64,000 nt of DNA from Roseococcus thiosulfatophilus (GTDB lineage Bacteria; Pseudomonadota; Alphaproteobacteria; Acetobacterales; Acetobacteraceae), in the NCBI RefSeq assembly GCF_017311575.1, contig NZ_JAFFQY010000022.1, positions 287,699 to 351,698 of the forward strand, given 5' to 3'. The translations under genes and the position numbers were made by a program. Below the pieces are notes generated by a model. It was not told the DNA's origin. It did not search any database and saw only the letters and a program-made list of their open reading frames with translations. Shown piece by piece: positions 51,753 through 60,144 of the stretch. How positions within the stretch are numbered: position 1 is the first letter of the stretch; every line of letters begins with the position of its first letter.

Positions 51753-52646
51753 ATGGCGGGCGTGTTCTGGTATGACGGGCAATGGTTCACGGAGGAGCCC
51801 AAGATCCTGGGCCCCATGGACCATGCCTTCTGGCTGGGTTCCGTGATCTTCGACGGGGCGCGCGCCATCGAGGGCTGGGCGCCGGACCTCGACCGCCACT
51901 GCGCCCGCGCCATCCGTTCGGCCAAGGTCATGGGCATGAAGCCGACCGTCACGGCCGAGCGCATCCAGGAACTCTGCGAGGAAGGCATCCGCCGCATGGG
52001 CGCGGGCGCCACGCTCTATGTCCGGCCGATGTTCTTCATCCGCCGCGGCCTCGGTGCCGCGCGGCCCGACCCGGACAGCACGGATTTCATCCTCTCCCTC
52101 TATGACACGCCCATGCCCGAATGGGCCGGCTTCTCGGCCATGCTGACGCCCTTCCGCCGGCCCGCGACCGACATGGCGCCGACCGACGCCAAGGCCGCCT
52201 GCCTCTACCCCAACGGCTCCCGCGCCACGGCCTGGGCGGTGGAGCGCGGGGCGAACATGGCGGTGATGAGCGACGTGGCGGGGAACATCGCGGAGTTCGC
52301 CAGCTCGAACCTCTGGTTCGTGAAGGATGGCGTCGCCGTGACACCCGCCGTGAACCACACCTTCCTGAACGGCATCACCCGCCAGCGCGTCATCAAGCTG
52401 CTGACCGAGGCGGGCATCCCCGTCGAGGAACGCGCCGTGCGCCCGGAGGAGCTGGAGACGGCGGACGAGATCTTCTCTACCGGCAACTACGGCAAGGTGC
52501 AGCCCTGCACCCGCTACAATGGCCGCGACCTGCCCATCGGGCCGATCACGACCAAGGCGCGGGACCTCTACTTCGCCTGGATGCGGGCCCAGCCGCGCGT
52601 GGTGGAACCCCAACTGGCCGAAACTCCGGCGGCGGCGGCCGAGTAA
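51753..52646 (+). CDS. ilvE: Branched-chain amino acid aminotransferase (class IV PLP)
   Basis: This 297-residue class IV aminotransferase interconverts branched-chain amino acids and 2-keto acids with glutamate as donor; D-amino-acid transferase or aminodeoxychorismate lyase are alternatives within the same fold. It begins WYDGQWFTEEPKILGPMDHAFWLGSVIFDGARA. The catalytic PLP lysine is in TDAKAACLYPNGSRA near residue 151, and NIAEFASSNLWFVKDG and ITRQRVIKLLTEAGI follow. GGAGG precedes the ATG at 51753. It is divergent from the hydro-lyase subunits with about 120 bases between. No other branched-chain biosynthetic gene is nearby. Confidence 0.9.
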   Translation: MAGVFWYDGQWFTEEPKILGPMDHAFWLGSVIFDGARAIEGWAPDLDRHCARAIRSAKVMGMKPTVTAERIQELCEEGIRRMGAGATLYVRPMFFIRRGLGAARPDPDSTDFILSLYDTPMPEWAGFSAMLTPFRRPATDMAPTDAKAACLYPNGSRATAWAVERGANMAVMSDVAGNIAEFASSNLWFVKDGVAVTPAVNHTFLNGITRQRVIKLLTEAGIPVEERAVRPEELETADEIFSTGNYGKVQPCTRYNGRDLPIGPITTKARDLYFAWMRAQPRVVEPQLAETPAAAAE

Positions 52647-52703
52647 CCTCGGGCCTAGGCGCCGCGAAACGGTGACGGGACACAACAGGGACCCGTCGCC
52701 ATC

Positions 52704-53714
52704 ATGCTTCCTCACGCTCTTCGCGGCGCCGCCGGCGCCGCTGCCCTTCTGCTCGGCCTCGGCATGGCGGCACATCCCGCCGCCGCCCAGATGGCCGCCG
52801 AACCCTCCATCGCCGAGCAACTGGTGAACGGGCTGGAGGGTGTCTTCGGACAACATGCCGGCCGCCGCCGAAGCGGGACGCGCGGCTTCTGCGCCACCGG
52901 CGAGTGGATGGCGACGGGCGCGGCCGCACCGATGACCACCGCTTCCACGCTCCAGCCCGGCGCGCGCGCCGCCGTGGTCGCGCGCTTCTCGCTCGGCGGG
53001 GGCAATCCGAACGCGCCGGAGAATGCGCCCGGCGTGCGCGGCCTCTCCTTCTCGGCCGAACTGCCGGGCGGCGACACGCAGGAATTCGTGCTGATCAACA
53101 CGCCGGTCTTCACCGCCCGCACGCCGGAAAGCTTCGTGAACTTCCTGCGCGTGCGCGCGCCGGACCCGCAGACGCGGCAGATGAACAGCGCCGCCGTCGC
53201 GGCCGCCAATGCCGCCAACCCCGACTGGGCGCCGCAGATGGCCTATGTGCGGGAGAACGCGCCGCCGCGCAGCTATGCCACCTCGGCCTATTTCGGCATC
53301 AACAGCTTCGTGCTGGTGAACCGGGCCGGCCAGCGCCAGCATGTGCGCTGGACCTTCGAGCCGGTGGCCGGCCGCCACGGCCTGACGCCCGAGGAACGCC
53401 AGGCCCGCGGCCCCGCCTTCCTGGAGGCGGAACTGCGCGAGCGCCTGGCCGCCGGCCCGGCCGAATGGCGCGTGCTGCTGCAATTCCCCGAGGCCGGCGA
53501 CCCGCTGGACGACGCCGTCACCGCCTGGCCCGACAGCCGCCGCACGCTGGAGGTGGCGCGCCTTCGCATCACCGCCCTGGCCGGCCCCGAGGCCTGCGAC
53601 GCGCGGCTGTTCAACCCGGTGCTGCTCCCCGATGGGATCGAGCCCTCGGCGGACCCCATCCTGAATGCGCGGGCGGAGGCCTATGCGGTGTCGCTGTCGC
53701 GGCGCCTGCAATAG
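52704..53714 (+). CDS. Exported catalase-related (SrpA-like) protein lacking the distal histidine
   Basis: The 336-residue protein has a signal peptide (about residues 1-29) and the short catalase/peroxidase fold of the SrpA group. RFSLGGGNPNAPENAPGVRGLSFSA and the PESFVNFLRVR segment match, and the C-terminal AEAYAVSLSRRL keeps the proximal haem tyrosine. The usual distal motif HPGxRxxHAKG reads HAGRRRSGTRG near residues 51-61, so the catalytic histidine is glycine. If the alignment is right, haem binding may persist but normal catalase chemistry is doubtful. It lies between ilvE and rluA-like genes and has its own leader. Confidence 0.85.
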   Translation: MLPHALRGAAGAAALLLGLGMAAHPAAAQMAAEPSIAEQLVNGLEGVFGQHAGRRRSGTRGFCATGEWMATGAAAPMTTASTLQPGARAAVVARFSLGGGNPNAPENAPGVRGLSFSAELPGGDTQEFVLINTPVFTARTPESFVNFLRVRAPDPQTRQMNSAAVAAANAANPDWAPQMAYVRENAPPRSYATSAYFGINSFVLVNRAGQRQHVRWTFEPVAGRHGLTPEERQARGPAFLEAELRERLAAGPAEWRVLLQFPEAGDPLDDAVTAWPDSRRTLEVARLRITALAGPEACDARLFNPVLLPDGIEPSADPILNARAEAYAVSLSRRLQ

Positions 53715-53731
53715 GGCCTTCCGCAAGGCCC
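53714..53731 (+). other. Palindromic stem between the catalase-like and RluA genes
   Basis: GGGCCTT (53714-53720) pairs exactly with AAGGCCC (53725-53731) around CCGC, just at the stop of the catalase-like gene. No T run follows; it may act as an RNA 3' stem. Confidence 0.3.
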
Positions 53732-53752
53732 CGGCGCGCGCCAGAAGGGGGG

Positions 53753-54412
53753 ATGGCGCCACCGGACCCGCTCGCGCGCATCCTCCACCAGGATGCCGAG
53801 GTGATCATCCTCGACAAACCCGCGGGCCTGGCCGTCCATGCCGGCCCGCGCGGCGGCGCCTCGCTGGAGGACTGGTTGCCTGTCCTGCAACAGGGCAAGC
53901 GGCATCTGCCGCAGCCCGCGCACCGGCTGGACCAGGACACGGCGGGCTGCCTGGCGCTTGGCCGCACCAAGCCGGCGCTGGCGGCGCTCGGCGCGCTCTT
54001 CGCCGAAGGCCGCGCGGAAAAGACCTATTGGGCCGTGCTGCGCGGCGCGCCCCCGGCCAAGGCCGGCGTGGTGGACGCCCCCCTGCTCAAGCGCAGCACC
54101 AAGGCCGAGGGCTGGCGCATGGTGGTGGACCCCGCCGGCCAGCCCGCGCGCACGCAATACCGTGTGCTGGGCCGCGACGCCGGCCTGACGGCGGTGGAGC
54201 TGCAACCCCGCACCGGCCGCACCCACCAGCTGCGCGTCCACATGGCGCATCTGGGCTGCCCCATCCTGGGCGATGCGCGCTATGGCGGCGGCGCGGGCGC
54301 CCTGCACCTGCTGGCGCGCGCGCTGTCCCTGCCGCTCGACCCGCCGCGCGCCGCCACTTCCCCCATCCCATCCCACATGACGGAGGCACTGGCGCGATGC
54401 GGCGTGGTCTGA
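53753..54412 (+). CDS. RluA-family pseudouridine synthase
   Basis: This 219-residue RNA modification enzyme isomerises uridine to pseudouridine. The catalytic aspartate is in HRLDQDTAGCLALGRT near residue 64, the RluA motif, preceded by IILDKPAGLAVHAG. KTYWAVLRGAP and RTGRTHQLRVHMAHLGCPILGDARYGG complete the fold. There is no S4 domain, and the short length fits the RluA/RluC-lite type; the target nucleotide is unknown. ATG at 53753 is preceded by GGGGGG. The downstream small gene begins before this one ends, so they overlap by 16 bases. Confidence 0.93.
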   Translation: MAPPDPLARILHQDAEVIILDKPAGLAVHAGPRGGASLEDWLPVLQQGKRHLPQPAHRLDQDTAGCLALGRTKPALAALGALFAEGRAEKTYWAVLRGAPPAKAGVVDAPLLKRSTKAEGWRMVVDPAGQPARTQYRVLGRDAGLTAVELQPRTGRTHQLRVHMAHLGCPILGDARYGGGAGALHLLARALSLPLDPPRAATSPIPSHMTEALARCGVV

Positions 54413-54771
54413 TCCTGCTGGCGCTGGCGCCGCTGCTGATGGGCCAGGGCGGCCTGCCCCGCCCCCGCTGTGATTTCGGCGCGGGCGTGGAGGCGCTGCG
54501 CGACGCCGCGCGCCTCGCCGCTCTGCCCCCGCCCGGCCTGCTGGAGGGCCGCGCCCGGGGCGAGGAGATGTCCACCCGCCTGCGCGCCGCCATTCCCGTC
54601 TTCATCGGCTGCGGCTGCGCCACGCTGGCCGGCCACACCGCCGAGGCCGCGGGCCTGGCCGCCAACATGACGGGCGCCACCGCCGCCGCGCAGATTTCCT
54701 CCATGCAGGAACAGGCGCGGATGCGGATTTCCATGGCGCAGGGCCATATGGATCGCCAGGGCTGCCGCTGA
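54397..54771 (+). CDS. Small exported cysteine-containing protein of unknown function
   Basis: The 124-residue protein has a short signal peptide (about residues 1-17, LILLALAPLLMGQ) and a mature part with five cysteines, including the close pair CGC in FIGCGCATLAGH. It is methionine/alanine-rich towards the C-terminus. I do not recognise a family. CGGAGG lies 14 bases upstream of the ATG at 54397. It overlaps the RluA gene, so it is probably co-expressed; the cysteines could form disulfides in the periplasm. Confidence 0.65.
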   Translation: MRRGLILLALAPLLMGQGGLPRPRCDFGAGVEALRDAARLAALPPPGLLEGRARGEEMSTRLRAAIPVFIGCGCATLAGHTAEAAGLAANMTGATAAAQISSMQEQARMRISMAQGHMDRQGCR

Positions 54772-54814
54772 GCCCATGAGGCGCTATCCTTCTGCCTGAC
54801 GGAGGGCCCATCCG

Positions 54815-55582
54815 ATGGACACCTTGGTGGAATGGGAGGCGGCGGGCGCGATCATTGACGCCGGCGGAGAGATCACGGGCTCGGTCCCGGTGGGGGCGGG
54901 CCTGGCGGCGACGGTCCGCATCCCGGTGCCAGGCACCAAGGGGCTGGCCATCGAGCTGACGCCGCGCGGCTGGCGGCCGAAGGGTGGCACCACCTCCACC
55001 CTCTTCATCCAGGACGCGACCGGGCGGCGGCACCTGCGGCTGGACTATGGCCACAATGTCGCGACCGGGCGGGTGGATTTCCACTGGAACCAGAAGGGCG
55101 TGGCGCAGCAATTCGGCCTGGGCAACCACACGCCGGCCGGGCCGGGGGGCGGGGCGCTCTACCACGGCGCGCGCTATTTCCGCCATGCGGGGCGGCTGCT
55201 GATGGTGGTGGGCGTGGCGGCCGACACCTATTCGGTGGTGGTGTCGGACCGGCCCTTCCGGCAGCTCGCCATCGTCACCGGCGGCTGGGCCGGGGCCTGG
55301 GCGGGGTGCAAGGTGGTCGGCGCGGCGGGTGCGGCGGGCGGCACGCTGGTGAAGCCCGGTGGCGGCACCGCGGTGGGCGGGCTGCTGGGCTGCCTGGTCG
55401 GCGGCGCCAGCGGCTACTGGGCCGGCAAGGTCCTCACCACCGAGGCCATCGAGCTGGGCGAGGAGGTGGTGCGCCGCATCGTCGAGGAAATTTCCGCCCG
55501 CGAATACCGCGACAATTCCCCCCTGGGCGGGCCCCGGCCCAGCAGCGGCTCGGCCGTGCCCAGCGCGGGGCGGGCGCAATAG
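54815..55582 (+). CDS. Glycine-zipper membrane protein resembling polymorphic-toxin ends
   Basis: The 255-residue protein has two parts. Residues 45-125 form a beta-rich region with FIQDATGRRHLRLDYGHNV, VDFHWNQKG and ALYHGARYFRHAGR. I associate this pattern with the C-terminal ends of large Rhs/WapA-type secreted toxins. A hydrophobic stretch (126-143) and a long glycine zipper (about 155-204, GGWAGAWAGCKVVGAAG, GGLLGCLVGGASGYWAG) follow, which could insert in a membrane. There is no signal peptide. The gene has a weak SD and is followed after three bases by another unknown gene, a possible partner. The function is inferred only from resemblance. Confidence 0.6.
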   Translation: MDTLVEWEAAGAIIDAGGEITGSVPVGAGLAATVRIPVPGTKGLAIELTPRGWRPKGGTTSTLFIQDATGRRHLRLDYGHNVATGRVDFHWNQKGVAQQFGLGNHTPAGPGGGALYHGARYFRHAGRLLMVVGVAADTYSVVVSDRPFRQLAIVTGGWAGAWAGCKVVGAAGAAGGTLVKPGGGTAVGGLLGCLVGGASGYWAGKVLTTEAIELGEEVVRRIVEEISAREYRDNSPLGGPRPSSGSAVPSAGRAQ

Positions 55583-55585
55583 GCC

Positions 55586-56146
55586 ATGGACGCCATCACC
55601 CGCGCCGACCACGCGCCCGACCCTGGCTGGCGGTCCCTGGCCCTGCCGGGCTGGCGGTGCGACCACCTGCTCTGGCCGCGCCGCGCGGATGGCGAGGCGG
55701 GGCCGCCCGCGGCAACGGTGGCGGCGCTGGCCGCGGCGCTGGGCGCGGTGGCCGAGACCCTCTTCCTCGCCGAAGCCGCACAGGCGCCGCGCCGCCTGGC
55801 CGCGCCCTGGTCCCTGCGCCGCCAGGGGGCGCCCGCCGCCATCGGCCTGGTGCGAACGCGGGACCCGGCCCTGATCGCCACCCTCTTCGACCAGCCGGGC
55901 TTCGACTGGACGCAGCGCGGGCAGATGGTGTGGTTGTTTCCCCCCGAGGCGCCGCCCTGCCCCGACGCGGAGATCCTCGCCACCCTGGCCGAGGACCCGC
56001 CCGAGGCGCTGCCCGCCACCTGCACCGGCCTGCTGCGCCCCGGCACCGATGGCGACTTCGCGGAGCTGGCGACGCGCGACGCCGCCCTGCGCGCGGCGCT
56101 GCTGGCCGCGCTGGCTCAGCCGCGCGCGCCCACCCCCCGCCAATAG
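55586..56146 (+). CDS. Hypothetical protein coupled to the glycine-zipper gene
   Basis: I do not recognise this 186-residue protein. It is soluble, alanine/leucine-rich, with tryptophan-containing short motifs (WRSLALPGWRCDHLLWPRR near the N-terminus, VWLFPPEAPPCP near residue 115). It starts three bases after the stop of the glycine-zipper gene, a spacing typical of a coupled pair, which makes an accessory or immunity role possible but unproven. Its final 31 bases overlap the end of the opposite-strand membrane protein gene. Confidence 0.6.
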   Translation: MDAITRADHAPDPGWRSLALPGWRCDHLLWPRRADGEAGPPAATVAALAAALGAVAETLFLAEAAQAPRRLAAPWSLRRQGAPAAIGLVRTRDPALIATLFDQPGFDWTQRGQMVWLFPPEAPPCPDAEILATLAEDPPEALPATCTGLLRPGTDGDFAELATRDAALRAALLAALAQPRAPTPRQ

Positions 56147-56508
56147 GGGATCAGCGCGAAGAGCCAGTATCCCGCCAGCGTCACCGCGCCATGGGCGGTC
56201 CAGAAGCTTTCCAGCCAGGTGGGAAAATCCCAGCCCCGCAGCACCATCCCCAGCGTGCATTCCAGGAAGAGCAGCAGGGCCAGCGCCGCGAAGCCCGCGC
56301 GCAGGCGCCCGACGCCGGGCGGCACGCGGCGCATCACGCGCGGCGCCAGCCACCAGCAGGCCGCCAGCAGCAGCGGCAATTCCACCAGCAGCGCGCCCAC
56401 GCGGCCCAGCGCCGGGGCCAGGAACAGCTCCCGCAGCGGGCCCAGCACGAAGCCCAGCGCGAAGGCCAGCAGCACATAGACGAGGGCCGCGCGCAGTTCG
56501 GAACTCAT
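56116..56508 (-). CDS. Four-segment hypothetical membrane protein
   Basis: The 130-residue protein has about four hydrophobic segments (AALVYVLLAFALGFVLG, GALLVELPLLLAACWWL, FAALALLLFLECTLGMVL, VTLAGYWLFALIPYW) and few charged residues, so it is an inner-membrane protein. No named family is recognised. ATG at 56508 is preferred to GTG at 56517. It lies downstream of pbpC on the same strand, separated by 25 bases, and is probably co-transcribed with it, so a role in envelope maintenance is a guess by position. Confidence 0.65.
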   Translation of the reverse strand: MSSELRAALVYVLLAFALGFVLGPLRELFLAPALGRVGALLVELPLLLAACWWLAPRVMRRVPPGVGRLRAGFAALALLLFLECTLGMVLRGWDFPTWLESFWTAHGAVTLAGYWLFALIPYWRGVGARG

Positions 56509-56533
56509 CGCCCGCACGCCTCCGGCGTGACGC

Positions 56534-58417
56534 TCATCTCACCCGCAACTCCACCCCCGCGCTGGTGCCCTCCGCGTCGAGCACGGTGATGCGGTAGAAG
56601 CCAGGCCCCGGCGGCACCCAGCCGACCTCCCGCCGCGCGCGGTCCAGCGCCAGGGGCGCGCCGTCCACCAGGAAGGTCAGCGGGCGCTGGCCGCCGGCGG
56701 CGCGCAGCACCACGCGCCCGGCCTCGGGCAGGGTGGCGCCGGGTGGGGGGAAGAGCAGCCGCACGGGGTCCGTGCGCGGGGCGGCCGCCGCGACGGTGGG
56801 GCCAGGGCGCAGCGGCCAGGGTTCCAGCGGCGCCGGCGGCAGCCGGGCAAACACCTGCGCCAGCAGCGGCAGCGCCAGCCGCGCGCCCGTGGCCCCCGGC
56901 ATGGGCGTGCCATCGGGCCGCCCGACCCAGATGCCGACCACATGGCGCGCGTCCAGCCCCATGGCCCAGGCGTCGCGCCCGCCCCAGCTCGTGCCCGTCT
57001 TCCAGGCGATGCCGGAGGGGCCGCCACCCGGCAGGGGCTGCACCAGCAGCCGCGCGGCCATGCGGGCGGCCCGCGCCTCGATGGCGCCGCCGCCCTCGCG
57101 CCCCAGCAGGGCGTAGAGGCCCACCATCTCCCGCAGCGTCACCCCCACCCCGCCCAGCGCCAGCGGCAGGGCGGGCTCCGCGCCCGGCGGCAGGCGCGGC
57201 AGGGCGCCGCCCGCCTTCATGGCGGTGACGAGGCGCATGGGCCCCACCTCCTGCAGCAGGGCCACGGCAGGCTGGTTCAGGCTTTGCCGCAGCGCGTCGG
57301 CCACGCGCAGGCGGCCCTGGAATTCGCGGTCGAAGTTTTCGGGGGCGTAGGTGCCGAAGCGGCGGGGCAGATCCTCCAGCAGCGTGTCGGGGCGCACCAC
57401 ACCGGACTCGAAGGCCAGCGCATAGACCAAGGGCTTCAGCGCCGAACCCGGCGAGCGCACGGCCCGCGTCAGGTCCAGCGCCCCGGCCCTTCCCTCCGCC
57501 ATCCAGTCCCCGCCGAAGGCGGCACGGGTCTCGCCGCTGGCGATGTCCGCCACCATGAGGGCCAGTGAGACGCGGGGCGGCAGCCCGTGCAGCGCGCGCG
57601 CCGCCAGCGCCTCGACGGAGCGCTGCAAATCCAGGTCCAGCGTCGGCGGCGCCGCCTCGTCGCGCGTGAAGTGCGGGGCGTGGCGCGGCAAGGCGTGGCG
57701 TTGCGTGGGCACCGGGCCGGCCAGCGCGATTTCGGCCTCGCTCGCCACGCCGCGCGCGCGGGCCAGCAGCACGGCGTCCCGCGCGGTGCGGGCGGCGTCG
57801 GGAAAACGGTCCGGGCGGGTAGCCTCGGGCCGGCGGGCCAGCGCCACCAGCAGCGCGGATTCCGCCGGGTCCAGCGTGGACAAGGGCCGCCCGAACCAGG
57901 CCAGCGCCCCCGCGCGCAGCCCCTCGATATTGCCGCCCTGCGGCGCCAGGGTCAGCCAGATGTCCAGCACGCCCGCGCGCCCGAAGCGCCATTGCAGCTG
58001 CAAGGCCCGCGCCGCCTCGATCACCTTGCTGCGGAGGTTGCGCGGCCGTGGCTCCAGCAGCCGCGCCGCCTGCATGGCCAGTGTGGAGCCGCCCGAGACC
58101 ACCCTGCCCGCCCGCGCCCATTGCGCCGTGGCGCGGGTGATGGCCAGCGGGTCCACGCCGGGGTGGAGGTGGAAGCGGCCATCCTCCGCCGCGATCAGCA
58201 TCTCGATCAGATGCGGCGGCGCGTCCTCCGCCCGCGTGTGCATCCGCCACACGCCGCCGGGCGCGGGCCAGACCGCCAGCAGGCGGCCATCGCGCGCCGG
58301 CACTTCGCGCGCGCGCAGCTCATAGCGCAGCAGGTCGGGCGGGAAGGCGCGGTCCAGCGCCCAGGCACCGCCCGCCAGCAGGGCCAGGACGGCCAGCAGG
58401 CGGGCGGCGAGCCTCAT
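56534..58417 (-). CDS. pbpC: Penicillin-binding protein 1C (bifunctional glycosyltransferase/transpeptidase)
   Basis: This 627-residue inner-membrane enzyme carries one N-terminal membrane anchor. The GT51 glycosyltransferase domain (about residues 60-230) contains AAEDGRFHLHPGVD with the catalytic glutamate, and GGSTLAMQAARLL. The transpeptidase domain has SPGSALKP near 322-329 (SxxK), QSLNQP (SxN) and WKTGTSWGG near 470 (KTG). A C-terminal BiPBP-type domain (about 540-627) closes it. The protein is shorter than E. coli PBP1C (about 770 residues) but complete in motifs. A companion alpha-2-macroglobulin gene, often nearby in other bacteria, is absent. Confidence 0.94.
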   Translation of the reverse strand: MRLAARLLAVLALLAGGAWALDRAFPPDLLRYELRAREVPARDGRLLAVWPAPGGVWRMHTRAEDAPPHLIEMLIAAEDGRFHLHPGVDPLAITRATAQWARAGRVVSGGSTLAMQAARLLEPRPRNLRSKVIEAARALQLQWRFGRAGVLDIWLTLAPQGGNIEGLRAGALAWFGRPLSTLDPAESALLVALARRPEATRPDRFPDAARTARDAVLLARARGVASEAEIALAGPVPTQRHALPRHAPHFTRDEAAPPTLDLDLQRSVEALAARALHGLPPRVSLALMVADIASGETRAAFGGDWMAEGRAGALDLTRAVRSPGSALKPLVYALAFESGVVRPDTLLEDLPRRFGTYAPENFDREFQGRLRVADALRQSLNQPAVALLQEVGPMRLVTAMKAGGALPRLPPGAEPALPLALGGVGVTLREMVGLYALLGREGGGAIEARAARMAARLLVQPLPGGGPSGIAWKTGTSWGGRDAWAMGLDARHVVGIWVGRPDGTPMPGATGARLALPLLAQVFARLPPAPLEPWPLRPGPTVAAAAPRTDPVRLLFPPPGATLPEAGRVVLRAAGGQRPLTFLVDGAPLALDRARREVGWVPPGPGFYRITVLDAEGTSAGVELRVR

Positions 58418-58421
58418 CGCA

Positions 58422-59078
58422 TCACGCGGGCTCGGCGTTGCGCCCGGCCACCATCTTCTGGAAGGCGGGGCGCGCCTGGCAGGCGGCGAGCCAGGCCTTC
58501 ACGCGGGGTGCCGCCTCGAACAGTTCCGGCACGGGCTGCGCGTAGCGGATCACTTCCGCCATGTTCAGGTCGGCCACGGTGAAGCGGCCGCCCACCAGCC
58601 AGCCCGTCGCGGCCAGCGCCTCGTCCAGCACGCGGAAGGGACGGGCCAGCGCCGCCACCGCCTCGGCCAGCCGCGCGGGGTCGCGCGAGGCCTCGGGGAA
58701 CATCACCTTGTGGTAGAGCACCTGGATGGTGTGGATCTCGGCCTCGGTCATGGCCCAGATGGCCCATTGGGTTATCAGCGCGTCCTCGTTCAGGTCGCGC
58801 GGGGCCAGGTCGCCGCCGAACTTCTTCGCCATGAACAGGTTGATGGCGAGCGATTCGGCCAGCACCAGCCCGTCCATCTCCATGGCGGGGATGAGCCCGT
58901 TTGGGTTCACCTTCAGGAATTCCGGGGACTTGGTGTTGATCGGCGCGTTGGTCGCCAGCGGGTCCGCGAGGCGCCCGGCCTGGATCACGGGGATGTGCTT
59001 GAAATCCACCCCCAGCTCATAGGCCAGCCAGATGTTGCGTGAGGCGCGGGAGCGGAAGCAGCCATAGATGGTCAGCAT
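58422..59078 (-). CDS. Glutathione S-transferase family protein
   Basis: The 218-residue cytosolic protein has the N-terminal thioredoxin-fold domain (residues 1-85) and C-terminal helical domain (95-210) of glutathione transferases. It contains the cis-proline glutathione-binding VNPNGLIPAMEMDGLVLAESLAINLFMAKKFG and the helical TGWLVGGRFTVADLNMAEVI with the N-capping aspartate. The near-N-terminal SRASRNIW holds the likely catalytic serine or arginine. The substrate is unknown. It sits four bases upstream of pbpC on the same strand. Confidence 0.92.
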   Translation of the reverse strand: MLTIYGCFRSRASRNIWLAYELGVDFKHIPVIQAGRLADPLATNAPINTKSPEFLKVNPNGLIPAMEMDGLVLAESLAINLFMAKKFGGDLAPRDLNEDALITQWAIWAMTEAEIHTIQVLYHKVMFPEASRDPARLAEAVAALARPFRVLDEALAATGWLVGGRFTVADLNMAEVIRYAQPVPELFEAAPRVKAWLAACQARPAFQKMVAGRNAEPA

Positions 59079-59138
59079 GAAGCGGTGTTCTCCTGGACGC
59101 GCGAATGCTCCGCACGGCCGGGGCGCGGCGTCAACGGG

Positions 59139-60113
59139 TCAGCGGAACTCCTCGTCGGGCAGCACGCCGAAGATCTCGGCCCGGCGGACATAGCCGCGGC
59201 GGTTCTGCACCTGCACCTCGCACCATTCGCTGCCGGCCTCGCAGAGCCGCAGCCGGCCGATGACGCCGGGCTGCAGGCGCGCCACGGCGGCCCCGCCCTC
59301 TTCCGGGCGGCGGCGCAGCAGCACCTCGCCGGCGGCGGGCGAGGTGGCGGCGGGGGTCACGCCCGGCTGGGGCTGGCGGACGATGAAGGTGCGGCGCCCG
59401 GGCCGCAGGGTGGAGGCGGCAAGCCAGCCCTCGGTGCCGTCCGGGTCACGGACGCGGCGCCATTCCTCGTGCTCGCGGATGATCATCACCGGCAGGTCGG
59501 CGCGCTGGTAGCGCCATTCCACCGGGAAGCGCAGGCCAGGCCCCACGCGCAAATTCACTTGGTTGGAGGCGAGCGCCGTGAAGCGCGGCAGGGGCAGGCC
59601 CGTGCTGGTGCCGGTGCTGGCGGCGGGCCATTCCGGCGGGGGCGGGGTGGGGGGCGCGGCATTCGCGGCGGCGGCCGCCGCGGCAGCGGCCGCAGCAGCG
59701 GCTGCCGCAGCAGCCGCCGCGCCGGCCGGGGCCGCCGGGTTGGCGCGCTGCGGCGGGCGCACGGCATTGGGGCGGTTGGCGTCGGGGCGCTGCACGGTGG
59801 GCGGCTGGCGGGGCCCAGCCGGGGCCTGGGTGGCCGGGCGCTGGGGCTGGCCCGCCGGCCGTTGCGCGGAGGGGCGCTGGGCCTGGGGCGCGGCGGGCCG
59901 CTGCGGGGCCGGGCGCGCCTGTCCCTGGGCGGGCGGGCGCTGGGCGGGCGTCGCGGCGCGCGGCGGCGTGGGCGGCGGCAGTGACCCCGCACCCCCCAGC
60001 GAGGACTGCGCGAGCACGAAACCCCGCCCCCCGGCCGGGGTGGTTTCGGCGTGCCCCTCGGCCGCCCCGGTGACGAGGGCGGCCAGGGCGACAAGGCGGA
60101 GGGCAACGCGCAT
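59139..60113 (-). CDS. Exported SH3-domain protein with poly-alanine/proline linker
   Basis: The 324-residue protein has a signal peptide (about residues 1-22, MRVALRLVALAALVTGAAEG), a long proline/glutamine/alanine-rich linker (about 35-185) with a run of 19 consecutive alanines (59664-59720), and two SH3-like repeats (about 200-265 and 270-324). Repeat 1 shows LASNQVNLRVGPGLRFPVEWRY and WLAASTLRPG, the bacterial SH3_4 pattern; repeat 2 ends WCEVQVQNRRGYVRRAEIFG. A peptidoglycan- or surface-binding role is plausible. Residue 1 is placed at 60113 because the upstream extension is not family-like. Confidence 0.85.
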   Translation of the reverse strand: MRVALRLVALAALVTGAAEGHAETTPAGGRGFVLAQSSLGGAGSLPPPTPPRAATPAQRPPAQGQARPAPQRPAAPQAQRPSAQRPAGQPQRPATQAPAGPRQPPTVQRPDANRPNAVRPPQRANPAAPAGAAAAAAAAAAAAAAAAAAANAAPPTPPPPEWPAASTGTSTGLPLPRFTALASNQVNLRVGPGLRFPVEWRYQRADLPVMIIREHEEWRRVRDPDGTEGWLAASTLRPGRRTFIVRQPQPGVTPAATSPAAGEVLLRRRPEEGGAAVARLQPGVIGRLRLCEAGSEWCEVQVQNRRGYVRRAEIFGVLPDEEFR

Positions 60114-60144
60114 GCCCTTCGATGCCAAGCCCGGGGGTGCCGGG

